Shown piece by piece: positions 43,447-51,518 of a stretch of DNA of 64,000 nucleotides; the stretch's first letter is position 1; each line of letters begins with the position of its first letter. Under the pieces are notes generated by a model. That model was not told where the DNA came from. It did no database searches and saw only the letters and a program-made list of their open reading frames with translations. The DNA is from Jejuia sp. UBA6058 (GTDB taxonomy: Bacteria; Bacteroidota; Bacteroidia; Flavobacteriales; Flavobacteriaceae), in assembly GCA_002428965.1 (NCBI GenBank), contig DIYI01000011.1, positions 28,967 through 92,966 on the forward strand, read 5' to 3'. Position numbers and translations under genes: made by a program.

Positions 43447-44241
43447 ATGAAAATAGCAATTATAGGAACAGGAAATTTAGGAAGCTCAATTGCAAAGGGA
43501 CTTGTGAAAAACAAGTCGTTTAGCTCATTGTATTTAAGTGATAAAAATACGAGTGCGGTGAATGAATTTGTAGACGAGGATTATGTGAAAATCACCAATA
43601 GCAATGCTACTGCAGTAGAAAACAGCGATGTCGTAATTTTTGCATTGCAACCAAGGCATATTGAAGGCGTTTTAAAAGAAGTAGAACCTTTGATTACGGA
43701 TGAGCATGTAGTGATGAGTGTTGCTGCAGGATTTTCAATAGCTAGAATTGAAGCAATTTTAGGGGACGATAAACACATTATTCGCGTGATGCCAAATACG
43801 GCTATTTCTATTGGTAAATCAATGACCTGCTTGTCTGCCAATGATGTAGGACAATTAAAAATTGAGTTGGCAAAAACGATTTTCAACCAGCTGGGAACCA
43901 CTATGGTCATTCCTGAAGAACAAATACAAGCAGCAACTGTGATTTGTGCCAGTGGTATTGCCTTTTGGATGCGCTTAGTACGTGCTACAACACAAGGCGC
44001 TATTCAGTTAGGCTTTGAAGCTGAGGAGGCCCATGAATTAGCATTACAAACTTGTTACGGTGCAGCTAGTTTATTGAAAGAATCTGGTAGACACCCAGAA
44101 GCCGAAATTGATAGAGTAACCACACCAAGCGGTTGTACTATTGAAGGATTGAATGAAATGGAGCACCAAGGATTGAGTTCTGCCTTAATTAGAGGTATTA
44201 GTGCTTCGTTTGAAAAAATTAATCAAATTAAAAAGAGTTAA
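43447..44241 (+). CDS. proC: Pyrroline-5-carboxylate reductase
   Basis: 264 aa, last step of proline synthesis. Rossmann GTGNLGSSIAKGL (residues 7-19), VIFALQPRH, RVMPNTAISIGKSMTCL and the C-terminal signature HPEAEIDRVTTPSGCTIEGLNEMEHQGL are all present. Its placement between argC and argD mixes proline with arginine synthesis, both starting from glutamate. Confidence 0.96.
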   Translation: MKIAIIGTGNLGSSIAKGLVKNKSFSSLYLSDKNTSAVNEFVDEDYVKITNSNATAVENSDVVIFALQPRHIEGVLKEVEPLITDEHVVMSVAAGFSIARIEAILGDDKHIIRVMPNTAISIGKSMTCLSANDVGQLKIELAKTIFNQLGTTMVIPEEQIQAATVICASGIAFWMRLVRATTQGAIQLGFEAEEAHELALQTCYGAASLLKESGRHPEAEIDRVTTPSGCTIEGLNEMEHQGLSSALIRGISASFEKINQIKKS

Positions 44242-44261
44242 TTATTAATAGTAAATAGTAG

Positions 44262-44331
44262 TTAGTTTTTAGTCGCTAGAATCAGTAATCAAGAAAAGAC
44301 TAACAACTATATACTAATATCTAAAAACTAA
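44262..44331 (+). repeat. Inverted repeat between proC and argD
   Basis: TTAGTTTTTAG (44262-44272) and CTAAAAACTAA (44321-44331) are perfectly complementary; the second arm ends 5 bp before the argD start codon. Possible RNA stem over the translation start. AT-rich, so chance cannot be excluded. Confidence 0.35.
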
Positions 44332-44336
44332 AAAAG

Positions 44337-45482
44337 ATGCCATTATTTGACGTTTATCCATTATATAATGTAACACCAGTTTCCGGAAAAGGGATTAATG
44401 TGTATGATGACCAAGGGGTTGAGTATTTAGATCTTTACGGGGGGCATGCCGTTATTTCTATTGGGCATGCGCACCCAAATTATGTAGAGGCAGTTACAAA
44501 TCAGGTTGAAACTTTAGGTTTTTATTCTAATGCTATTCAGAATCCAATGCAGAAAGAATTGGCCGTTAAACTAGAAGAGCTTTCAGGTTGTAAAGATTAT
44601 CAATTGTTTTTAGTGAATTCAGGAGCTGAAGCCAATGAAAATGCTTTAAAATTAGCATCCTTTAAAACAGGAAAAGCACGTGTTGTAGCTTTTAAAAATG
44701 GATTCCACGGGCGTACTTCTGCGGCTGTGGCAGCTACAGATAATCCTAATGTCGTTGCACCAATAAATGCCCAACAAGAAGTAACCTTTTTGGAATTAAA
44801 TGATATAGAGGGTGTAAAACGAGAGCTCGAAAAAGGAGATGTTTGTGCTGTAATAGTGGAGTTTATTCAAGGTGTTGGAGGTTTAGATCAAGGTTCTGCT
44901 GAGTTTTTTGAAGCGGTTGATGAGTTATGTAAAGCGAATAATACAATGTTTATTGCCGATGAGGTGCAATCTGGTTATGGACGTTCCGGTAAGTTCTTTG
45001 CATTTCAGCATTATAATGTTGAACCAGATATCATTTCCTTGGCTAAGGGTATGGGTAATGGATTTCCGATTGGGGGCATCTTGATTCACCCAGATATTGA
45101 AGCTAAATACGGAATGTTAGGAACAACCTTTGGTGGCAATCATTTGGCATGTGCAGCAGGTTTGTCGGTTTTAAATACCATTGAGTCTGAAAACTTGTTA
45201 GACAATGTGAATGACATGGGGGCTTACTTTGTGGAAAAAGCAAAGTCTATTCCTCAGATAAAGAACATTAAAGGTAGAGGTTTAATGTTAGGACTGGAAT
45301 TTGATTTTGAAGTAGGTGAACTAAGAAAAGAATTAATCTATAACCATAAGATTTTTACTGGTGGTGCAGCTAACAAGAAATTATTGAGGATATTGCCTCC
45401 ATTAAATATTGAAAAAGTACATTTCGATAAATTCTTTGAAGCTTTAGAAGTGGCTTTAAAAGAACTAGAAGTCAAAGTATGA
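44337..45482 (+). CDS. argD: N-acyl-ornithine aminotransferase
   Basis: 381 aa class III PLP aminotransferase. LYGGHAVISIGHAHPNYV, the NSGAEANENALKLA segment, the Asp of FIADEVQSGYGRSGKFFAF and the PLP lysine in SLAKGMGNGFPIGG are all present. In this operon it transfers an amino group to N-acyl-glutamate semialdehyde. It is slightly shorter than the 400-aa norm, without loss of motifs. Confidence 0.95.
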   Translation: MPLFDVYPLYNVTPVSGKGINVYDDQGVEYLDLYGGHAVISIGHAHPNYVEAVTNQVETLGFYSNAIQNPMQKELAVKLEELSGCKDYQLFLVNSGAEANENALKLASFKTGKARVVAFKNGFHGRTSAAVAATDNPNVVAPINAQQEVTFLELNDIEGVKRELEKGDVCAVIVEFIQGVGGLDQGSAEFFEAVDELCKANNTMFIADEVQSGYGRSGKFFAFQHYNVEPDIISLAKGMGNGFPIGGILIHPDIEAKYGMLGTTFGGNHLACAAGLSVLNTIESENLLDNVNDMGAYFVEKAKSIPQIKNIKGRGLMLGLEFDFEVGELRKELIYNHKIFTGGAANKKLLRILPPLNIEKVHFDKFFEALEVALKELEVKV

Positions 45483-45492
45483 ATTTATCTAA

Positions 45493-45993
45493 ATGGCAAG
45501 AACGGGTAGACCAATAAAAGTTGAATCAGAACTTGAATATATAGATAGTTACGTAGAAAAAAACGATTATAAAAGTATCGATATGTTAATCAAGACATAT
45601 GGAATTGACTGTTATGATTCGTACAAAAGAACTTTTCTAATATTGGCTACGTCGAAAGGAAATCTAGCTATATTGAACAAGCTAATAGAAAAAGGAGCTG
45701 ATTTGAATTTTCAGGACAAAAATGGGTATTCAGCATTACATTTTGTAGCTCAAAATAAAGAAAAAGAGATTGCAGAAGTTTTATTGGAAAAAGGAGCAAA
45801 TCCGAACTTAAGAGACTTGTACGGCAACCCACCAATTTGGACAGCAATCATGAACGCCAAAGGAGATTTTTCGATTGTAAAATTATTGTTAGAAAATAAG
45901 GCAGATGTTGAAATGAAAAATAATTATGGGAAATCACCAAAAGAAATGTGGAATGCAATGATTGGTAACGAAATAGATTCACTATTAAACTAA
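45493..45993 (+). CDS. Ankyrin-repeat protein
   Basis: 166 aa with no signal peptide. About three to four ankyrin repeats cover residues 50-165: KRTFLILATSKGNLAILNKLIEKGAD, NGYSALHFVAQNKEKEIAEVLLEKGAN, YGNPPIWTAIMNAKGDFSIVKLLLENKAD, YGKSPKEMW. The first 50 residues form a basic and then acidic cap. It begins 10 bp after argD and ends 31 bp before proA, so it is translated within the amino-acid operon. No enzymatic role can be read; it may bind a protein of this or another pathway. Confidence 0.85.
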   Translation: MARTGRPIKVESELEYIDSYVEKNDYKSIDMLIKTYGIDCYDSYKRTFLILATSKGNLAILNKLIEKGADLNFQDKNGYSALHFVAQNKEKEIAEVLLEKGANPNLRDLYGNPPIWTAIMNAKGDFSIVKLLLENKADVEMKNNYGKSPKEMWNAMIGNEIDSLLN

Positions 45994-46024
45994 TAACTGG
46001 TAACAGACAACTAGTAACTAAATT

Positions 46025-47218
46025 ATGAACACATTATTATCCATAGAAACAAGGAATGCCGTTTTATTGAGAATGGCAGACTTGTTAGAGCAGGAAAGAG
46101 TAAACATAATTGCCATAAATAAGACCGATTTAGAGGCTTACGAAGGTGATGATATCTCTATGTTTGATCGTTTAAAAGTAGACGATTCTAAAGTTGATGA
46201 AATGATCAGGGCTGCCAAACACCTAGCATCTCAGGAAGACCCAGTAGGTGTGGAGCGTTTCAGCTTTAAACATGAGAATGGCATGCAGGTTTATAATAAA
46301 ACGGCCTCATTTGGTACGGTATTGATTATTTATGAATCCAGACCAGATGTTACTGTTGAAGCTGCCGGAATTGCTTTTAAATCTGGAAATAAGATTTTAT
46401 TAAAAGGAGGAAAAGAATCCTTGCGTTCTAATTTGAAAATAGTAGAGTTATGGCATCAAGCTTTAACGGAGCAAGGTGCTTCCACAGACTGGGTGGAGTA
46501 TTTACAATTTAATAGAACTGAGACACAAGCCTTTTTAGAAAAACCAACACAGCGTGTAGATTTAATTGTGCCTCGTGGTGGTGAACGCTTAATTGCCTTT
46601 GTAAAACAACATGCGGCATGTCCTGTGATTGTCAGTGGTCGGGGGAATAACTTTGTTTATGTGCATAAGGAAGCTGATTTTGAAACGGCTTTTGATGTGA
46701 TTCTGAATGGTAAGTCTAAAATATCAGCATGTAATGCCGTAGACAAAGTATTGATAGATGAAAATCTTCCAAATAAAGCGGAATTCGTTAAAGACCTGAT
46801 ATCAAAACTACAAGAATCTAAAATTCAGGTTTTAGGCGATGATAGTATTTCAAAAGGATTTGACCTTGAAGGTATAAACTCAGATGATATTTGGTATGAG
46901 GAATTTTTAGATTACAAAATCTTAATCGGGGAAATAGCATCTAATCAAGAGACTATCAATATGATTAATAAATATTCCGGAGGGCATTCGTCATCTATCA
47001 TTACTACTAATGAGGCTGAAGCTAAAACCTTTATGGAAAATGTGGATACGGCGGCTGTTTATCATAATGCGTCGACAAGATTTACAGATGGCGGACAGTT
47101 AGGTTTAGGTGGCGAGTTGGCTATCAGTACAGATAAGTTACATCAAAGAGGTCCAATAGGACTGCAGCATTTGGTAACCAATAAATGGTACGTTCACGGT
47201 ACGGGACAAATACGTTAA
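46025..47218 (+). CDS. proA: Glutamate-5-semialdehyde dehydrogenase (gamma-glutamyl phosphate reductase)
   Basis: 397 aa, second step of proline synthesis. ALDH-like fold with YESRPDVTVEAAGIAFKSGNKILLKGGKE, catalytic Cys in GKSKISACNAVDKVLI (about residue 237), YSGGHSSSIITTNEAEA and the C-terminal GELAISTDKLHQRGPIGLQHLV. It lies before proB, the reverse of the usual proB-proA order. Confidence 0.96.
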   Translation: MNTLLSIETRNAVLLRMADLLEQERVNIIAINKTDLEAYEGDDISMFDRLKVDDSKVDEMIRAAKHLASQEDPVGVERFSFKHENGMQVYNKTASFGTVLIIYESRPDVTVEAAGIAFKSGNKILLKGGKESLRSNLKIVELWHQALTEQGASTDWVEYLQFNRTETQAFLEKPTQRVDLIVPRGGERLIAFVKQHAACPVIVSGRGNNFVYVHKEADFETAFDVILNGKSKISACNAVDKVLIDENLPNKAEFVKDLISKLQESKIQVLGDDSISKGFDLEGINSDDIWYEEFLDYKILIGEIASNQETINMINKYSGGHSSSIITTNEAEAKTFMENVDTAAVYHNASTRFTDGGQLGLGGELAISTDKLHQRGPIGLQHLVTNKWYVHGTGQIR

Positions 47219-47235
47219 TAAATTCGAGCCTAAAT

Positions 47236-47260
47236 GTCACACTGAGCTTGTCGAAGTGCA
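47236..47260 (+). repeat. Small palindromic repeat between proA and proB
   Basis: CACT (47240-47243) and AAGTG (47254-47258) around GAGCTTGTCG, a variant of the core seen at 9540-9559 and 48070-48089. The outer stem is degraded here. Confidence 0.5.
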
Positions 47261-47284
47261 TACTGAAGACACTAGTAATTAAAG

Positions 47285-48046
47285 ATGAAGAAAAAACGCA
47301 TATTACTAAAAATGGGGTCTAATACCCTGACCAAGGAAACCGATAATATTTCCAGAGGGAAGATTGAGGATATTGCTAATCAGATTGCGCAACTTCAAGA
47401 TACCTGTGAGTTTATTATTGTGAGTTCTGGCGCTATTGCTGTGGCTAAACAATTTGTAAAGTTGGAAAGTAAGCGTAAAGAAATTTTTGTAAAACAAGCG
47501 TTAGCATCTATCGGTCAGCCGCATTTGATACGGATTTATCAAGAGATTTTTAGAGAATATGGGTTGTTGACTTCACAGTGTTTATTATCCTATTCAGATT
47601 TTGAAAAGGAAGAAAGCAAAGTCAATATCACCAATACTATTAATGTGTTGGTCAATAACAATTACATCCCAATTATCAATGAGAATGATACGGTAGCCAC
47701 CGATGAGATTAAATTTGGCGATAATGATAAATTAGGAGCTTTAACAGCATCGTTGTTAGATGCCGATTTATTTATTATAGCCACCAACACCAATGGTATT
47801 TATACCAAGGCGTCTATGGAAAATGGTTCACCAAAAACCATTGAGGAAGTAAGCGATTTTGGTGAGTTAGCAGAAGAGGTAGTGAGTTCTAAATCCTCTC
47901 ACGGAAGTGGTGGTATGCAAAGCAAAATTGAAGCAGCTCAGGTAACTAAAGAAGCCAACATAGAAACATGGATTGTAAACGGACTTGAAGATAATTTTAT
48001 AGTCAACGCTATGAATAATAAAGTGCCGTTTACTAAGGTGAAGTGA
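47285..48046 (+). CDS. proB: Glutamate 5-kinase, short form without PUA domain
   Basis: 253 aa amino-acid kinase: RILLKMGSNTLT, FIIVSSGAIAVAKQ, KQALASIGQPHLIRIYQEIF, IINENDTVATDEIKFGDNDKLGALTASLLDADL, GSGGMQSKIEAAQVT. The catalytic domain is complete. The C-terminal PUA domain of the 367-aa E. coli enzyme is missing, as in many Bacteroidetes. In the family the PUA domain influences proline feedback, so control may differ here. Confidence 0.95.
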   Translation: MKKKRILLKMGSNTLTKETDNISRGKIEDIANQIAQLQDTCEFIIVSSGAIAVAKQFVKLESKRKEIFVKQALASIGQPHLIRIYQEIFREYGLLTSQCLLSYSDFEKEESKVNITNTINVLVNNNYIPIINENDTVATDEIKFGDNDKLGALTASLLDADLFIIATNTNGIYTKASMENGSPKTIEEVSDFGELAEEVVSSKSSHGSGGMQSKIEAAQVTKEANIETWIVNGLEDNFIVNAMNNKVPFTKVK

Positions 48047-48054
48047 CTTGAAAG

Positions 48055-48106
48055 GTCATGCTGAATGGGCACTGAGCGTAGTCGAAGTGTATTTCAGCAT
48101 CTCATC
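48055..48106 (+). repeat. Small palindromic repeat between proB and the GNAT gene
   Basis: Outer arms ATGCTGAA (48058-48065) and TTCAGCAT (48093-48100) are perfectly complementary; inner arms CACT and AAGTG enclose GAGCGTAGTCG. Flanked by GTC and CTCATC like the copy at 9524-9576. Confidence 0.7.
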
Positions 48107-48123
48107 ATAAATTAAAAGAGAAA

Positions 48124-48564
48124 GTGTCTAATTTGAAATTGAAATATATAACAATTGAAGACTCTTTATATCAAAAAGCTGTTGATATTAGAACAGCATT
48201 GTTTTTCAAGAATATGGAAAATAGTTCAGAACTAATAAATGATGGTTATGAGTCAAACGGTATTCATTTAGTGTGTTTAAATGATGATGAAGTTGTTGGA
48301 ACTGGGCGATTAAATATTGAAGATAATACAAGTATAATATCTCAAATGGCCATTGCTTCTAATTTTCAGAAGCAGGGCATTGGAGCAAAAATATTAAAAG
48401 AATTAATTAAGTACGGTGAAGACAAAGGCTTGTCTAAAACTGTATTAAGTGCAAGGGAAACAGCCATAGGGTTCTATGAGAAGTTCAACTTTGAGCCTAT
48501 TGGAGAACTGTATTCATCACTTAAAACAGGAATTATTCACCAAAAAATGGAATTGAAATCATGA
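48124..48564 (+). CDS. GNAT family N-acetyltransferase
   Basis: 146 aa. The acetyl-CoA loop lies in ISQMAIASNFQKQGIGAKILKELIKYGEDKG, followed by LSARETAIGFYEKFNFEPIGE, a standard GNAT ending. The start codon is GTG at 48124. The stop codon overlaps the argF' start (ATGA), so it is translated with the arginine genes. It is a second acyltransferase in the cluster and therefore a rival candidate for the first acylation step, although its sequence looks more like a general small-molecule acetyltransferase. Confidence 0.85.
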   Translation: MSNLKLKYITIEDSLYQKAVDIRTALFFKNMENSSELINDGYESNGIHLVCLNDDEVVGTGRLNIEDNTSIISQMAIASNFQKQGIGAKILKELIKYGEDKGLSKTVLSARETAIGFYEKFNFEPIGELYSSLKTGIIHQKMELKS

Positions 48565-49502
48565 TGAAGCATTACACATCTATAAAGGATATAGATAACA
48601 TTAACGATTGGATTGAAGAAGCAAAAGCTTTAAAAGCGCACCCGTTAGAACATTTAGATTTAGGAAAAGATAAAACCCTAGGATTATTGTTCTTTAATTC
48701 CAGTTTACGTACCCGTTTAAGTACGCAAAAGGCAGCCTTGAATTTAGGTATGAATCCTATTGTTATGAATGTTTCTGGTGATGCTTGGGGCTTAGAGTTT
48801 GAAGATGGTACTGTAATGAATGGGAATACGGCGGAGCATATTAAAGAAGCCGCAGCGGTGGTATCTCAATATTGTGATATCATTGCCGTAAGAGCATTCC
48901 CCACGTTAACGGATAAAGAAAAAGACGAGAGTGAACAAGTTCTAAACGCGTTTATGGCACATGCTTCAGTACCAATTGTGAATATGGAAAGTGCAACCGG
49001 ACATCCATTGCAAGGTTTAACAGATGCGTTAACCATTTCTGAACATAAAAAAGTAGCTAAACCAAAAGTGGTATTAAGTTGGGCGCCTCATATAAAACCA
49101 TTACCGCATGCTGTAGCCAACAGCTTTACGCAGGCCATGCAAAAAATGGATGTGGATTTCGTTATTGCCAATCCAGAAGGTTATGATTTAAGTCCTGAAA
49201 TTACAGGAGATACTCCAATATATCACAATCAGGAAGAAGCTTTCAAAGATGCTGATTTTGTCTATACTAAAAACTGGAGTTCCTATGAAGACTACGGAAA
49301 AGTAGTGAATACGGACCCTAATTGGATGATAACCAAAGACAAAATTGGTGATGCGAAATTCATGCATTGTTTACCAGTAAGGAGAAATGTAGTGGTTGAA
49401 GATGCTGTGTTGGATAGTGATAGTTCTATTGTTATTGAACAAGCCAATAATAGAACGTATGCGGCGCAATTAGTGTTGAAAAAACTATTAGAAAATGGCT
49501 AA
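48561..49502 (+). CDS. argF': N-succinylornithine carbamoyltransferase (ArgF')
   Basis: 313 aa transcarbamylase. The carbamoyl-phosphate motif is FFNSSLRTRLSTQKAA (STRT replaced by SLRT, as in the acetyl/succinyl-ornithine enzymes), with VSGDAWGLEFEDGTVMNG, HPLQGLTDALTI and FMHCLPVRRNVVV. In this subfamily one position decides the acyl group: Pro90 in the Bacteroides fragilis succinyl enzyme, Glu92 in the Xanthomonas acetyl enzyme. Here the aligned residue in GNTAEHIKEA is Ala (91 from the first Met), which favours succinyl. The ATG at 48561 or the next at 48564 may be used; the gene overlaps argB by 8 bp. Confidence 0.9.
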   Translation: MMKHYTSIKDIDNINDWIEEAKALKAHPLEHLDLGKDKTLGLLFFNSSLRTRLSTQKAALNLGMNPIVMNVSGDAWGLEFEDGTVMNGNTAEHIKEAAAVVSQYCDIIAVRAFPTLTDKEKDESEQVLNAFMAHASVPIVNMESATGHPLQGLTDALTISEHKKVAKPKVVLSWAPHIKPLPHAVANSFTQAMQKMDVDFVIANPEGYDLSPEITGDTPIYHNQEEAFKDADFVYTKNWSSYEDYGKVVNTDPNWMITKDKIGDAKFMHCLPVRRNVVVEDAVLDSDSSIVIEQANNRTYAAQLVLKKLLENG

Positions 49503-50277
49503 AGAAAAACTGTCCATAGTAAAAATAGGAGGTAACATCATTGAAGATGCTAATGCTTTAGACGCATTCCTAAAGTTGTTTTCTAAGCTGGAAGGCAAAA
49601 AAATATTGGTGCATGGTGGTGGAAAACGAGCCACAAGTGTAGCGTCTAAATTGGGCATTGAATCTAAAATGGTGAATGGTAGACGCATAACAGATGCTGA
49701 TACTTTGGAGGTGATTACTATGGTTTATGGCGGATTGGTAAACAAAAATATTGTAGCCAAATTACAAGCCTTGAATATAGATGCCATTGGATTAACAGGG
49801 GCAGATGTAAACAGTATAAAATCTGATAAAAGGCCTGTAAAAGAAATAGATTTTGGTTTTGTTGGTGATGTGAAAGCCGTAGCTCATAGTTCAATAGATA
49901 AATTGATTCAAGCCGATTTTACGCCGGTATTCTGTGCTATTACACATGATGGTAACGGACAATTATTAAATACCAATGCAGATACTATTACAAGTCAGGT
50001 AGCTGTAGGCATGAGCGAAGTTTATGAAACTTCGGTGTATTATTGTTTTGAATTAAATGGTGTTTTGGAAGACATCAATGATAAGAATTCGGTGATTAAA
50101 CATATCGATTCCAAACTATATACTGAGTTGTTAGAAAAAGGTATCATTGCTGATGGGATGTTGCCTAAATTAGAAAACTGTTTTGACGCTTTAAACAATG
50201 GCGTAAGTACAATTAATATGGGAAATACTGCGATGTTAACCCAAGAAAATGATAATTTTACAACCATAACCTTGTAA
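49495..50277 (+). CDS. argB: N-acyl-glutamate kinase
   Basis: 260 aa amino-acid kinase: SIVKIGGNIIEDANALDAF, KILVHGGGKRATSVASKLG, MVNGRRITDADTLEVITMVYGGLVNKNIVA, GMLPKLENCFDALNNGVSTINMG. It lacks the N-terminal helix linked to arginine feedback in hexameric enzymes, so feedback may act elsewhere (inference). It overlaps argF' and its stop codon overlaps the argE start (TAATG). Confidence 0.95.
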   Translation: MAKEKLSIVKIGGNIIEDANALDAFLKLFSKLEGKKILVHGGGKRATSVASKLGIESKMVNGRRITDADTLEVITMVYGGLVNKNIVAKLQALNIDAIGLTGADVNSIKSDKRPVKEIDFGFVGDVKAVAHSSIDKLIQADFTPVFCAITHDGNGQLLNTNADTITSQVAVGMSEVYETSVYYCFELNGVLEDINDKNSVIKHIDSKLYTELLEKGIIADGMLPKLENCFDALNNGVSTINMGNTAMLTQENDNFTTITL

Positions 50278-51344
50278 TGATGATTCAAGAATTAACCCAA
50301 GATGCTATTGCATTGCTAAAGCAGTTAATTGAAACCCAATCATTTTCTTCGGAAGAAGACCAAACCGCATCACATATTGAAGCGTGGTTCAAACGCAATG
50401 ATATCGATTATAAGAGAACTCAAAATAATGTTTGGGCGGTTAATAAACATTTTGAGGAAGGGAAACCAACCTTACTGTTAAACTCCCATCATGATACGGT
50501 AAAACCCAATTCAGCATATAACAAAGACCCTTTTAAGGCCATTGTAGAAGATGGGAAATTATACGGATTGGGAAGTAATGATGCTGGGGGGTGTTTGGTC
50601 TCTTTAATAGCCACTTTCACCTATTATTACAACCACGACAATTTAAAATATAATCTGGTTATTGTCGCTTCTGCGGAAGAAGAGAGTAGTGGGCCCAATG
50701 GATTGAATAGTATGTTGTCGATAATTCCAAAGGTTGATGTAGCCATTGTAGGGGAACCGACTTTAATGAATTTAGCCGTTGCAGAAAAAGGATTGGTAGT
50801 ATTTGATGCCGTTATAACAGGAACGCCAAGTCATGCGGCACATCCTAATGAGGATAACGTAATTTATAAATCTATTGAAGCTTTAAAATGGTTTAAAGAT
50901 TATAAGTTTGAAAAAGGTTCTGAAGCATTAGGTGATGTAAAATTAACAGTAAGTCAAATCAAGGCGGGGAAACAACATAATGCGGTGCCGGCCGATTTAA
51001 GTTTGGTGATTGATGTACGTGTGAATGATGCGTATAGCAATGCAGAAATAGCCGGCATTTTACAAAAAGAAGCTCCGGTTACAAGTATAACACCACGAAG
51101 CTTACGATTGAATTCATCGTCAATTCCAACAAATCATGATTTGGTAAAAGCTGGAATAGCTATGGGAAGAACAACCTACGGGTCGCCAACATTATCTGAT
51201 CAAGCTGTCCTGTCCTGTCCAAGTTTAAAACTAGGACCGGGAGATAGTACACGATCACATTCAGCAGATGAATTTATTTATTTAAATGAAATAGAAGAAG
51301 GTATTAAAATATATGTTGAACTGTTGAATCGAGTAATTGTTTAA
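50277..51344 (+). CDS. argE: N-acyl-ornithine/citrulline deacylase, M20 family
   Basis: 355 aa Zn-dependent M20 peptidase fold. Metal and catalytic residues are seen in LLNSHHDTVKP, YGLGSNDAGGCLVSL, VIVASAEEESSGPNGLN and AIVGEPTLMNLAVAEKG; the dimerisation lid has ITGTPSHAAHP. In a pathway with ArgF' the substrate is N-acyl-citrulline. Start ATG at 50277 or 50280. It is followed by three small repeats before argH. Confidence 0.92.
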   Translation: MMIQELTQDAIALLKQLIETQSFSSEEDQTASHIEAWFKRNDIDYKRTQNNVWAVNKHFEEGKPTLLLNSHHDTVKPNSAYNKDPFKAIVEDGKLYGLGSNDAGGCLVSLIATFTYYYNHDNLKYNLVIVASAEEESSGPNGLNSMLSIIPKVDVAIVGEPTLMNLAVAEKGLVVFDAVITGTPSHAAHPNEDNVIYKSIEALKWFKDYKFEKGSEALGDVKLTVSQIKAGKQHNAVPADLSLVIDVRVNDAYSNAEIAGILQKEAPVTSITPRSLRLNSSSIPTNHDLVKAGIAMGRTTYGSPTLSDQAVLSCPSLKLGPGDSTRSHSADEFIYLNEIEEGIKIYVELLNRVIV

Positions 51345-51416
51345 CGTCATAACGAGGAAGCATGACGAAGTTATCTCTTTCATGATTGAGATTGCTTCAC
51401 TTCGTTCACAATGACG
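51345..51416 (+). repeat. Palindromic repeat between argE and argH
   Basis: CGTCAT (51345-51350) pairs with ATGACG (51411-51416); GAAG and CTTC arms inside extend it as an imperfect hairpin of about 72 bp containing ATCTCTTTCATGATTGAGAT. It resembles widespread Bacteroidetes intergenic repeats. Confidence 0.7.
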
Positions 51417-51437
51417 ACTTAATATTTAATAATTCTG

Positions 51438-51464
51438 TTACCCTGAGCGCAGTCAAAGGGTCTT
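51438..51464 (+). repeat. Small palindromic repeat, CCCT/AGGG version
   Basis: CCCTGAGCGCAGTCAAAGGG (51441-51460): same core as the CACT/AAGTG repeats but with a CCCT/AGGG stem, so the stem has changed on both sides together. Confidence 0.6.
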
Positions 51465-51486
51465 AAAATAGTAACTAACTAAAACT

Positions 51487-51516
51487 GAAAGCAGAGATTT
51501 CTGCTTTCGCAGAAAT
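51487..51516 (+). repeat. Two mutually exclusive hairpins abutting the argH start codon
   Basis: GAAAGCAGA (51487-51495) pairs with TCTGCTTTC (51500-51508); alternatively ATTTCTGC (51497-51504) pairs with GCAGAAAT (51509-51516). The two folds share 51500-51504 and the second ends 2 bp before the argH ATG. Confidence 0.55.
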
Positions 51517-51518
51517 TT

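Noticed and set aside
43581..43910. 109-codon minus-strand open frame inside proC
   Set aside because: Antisense shadow of a gene with full family signatures.
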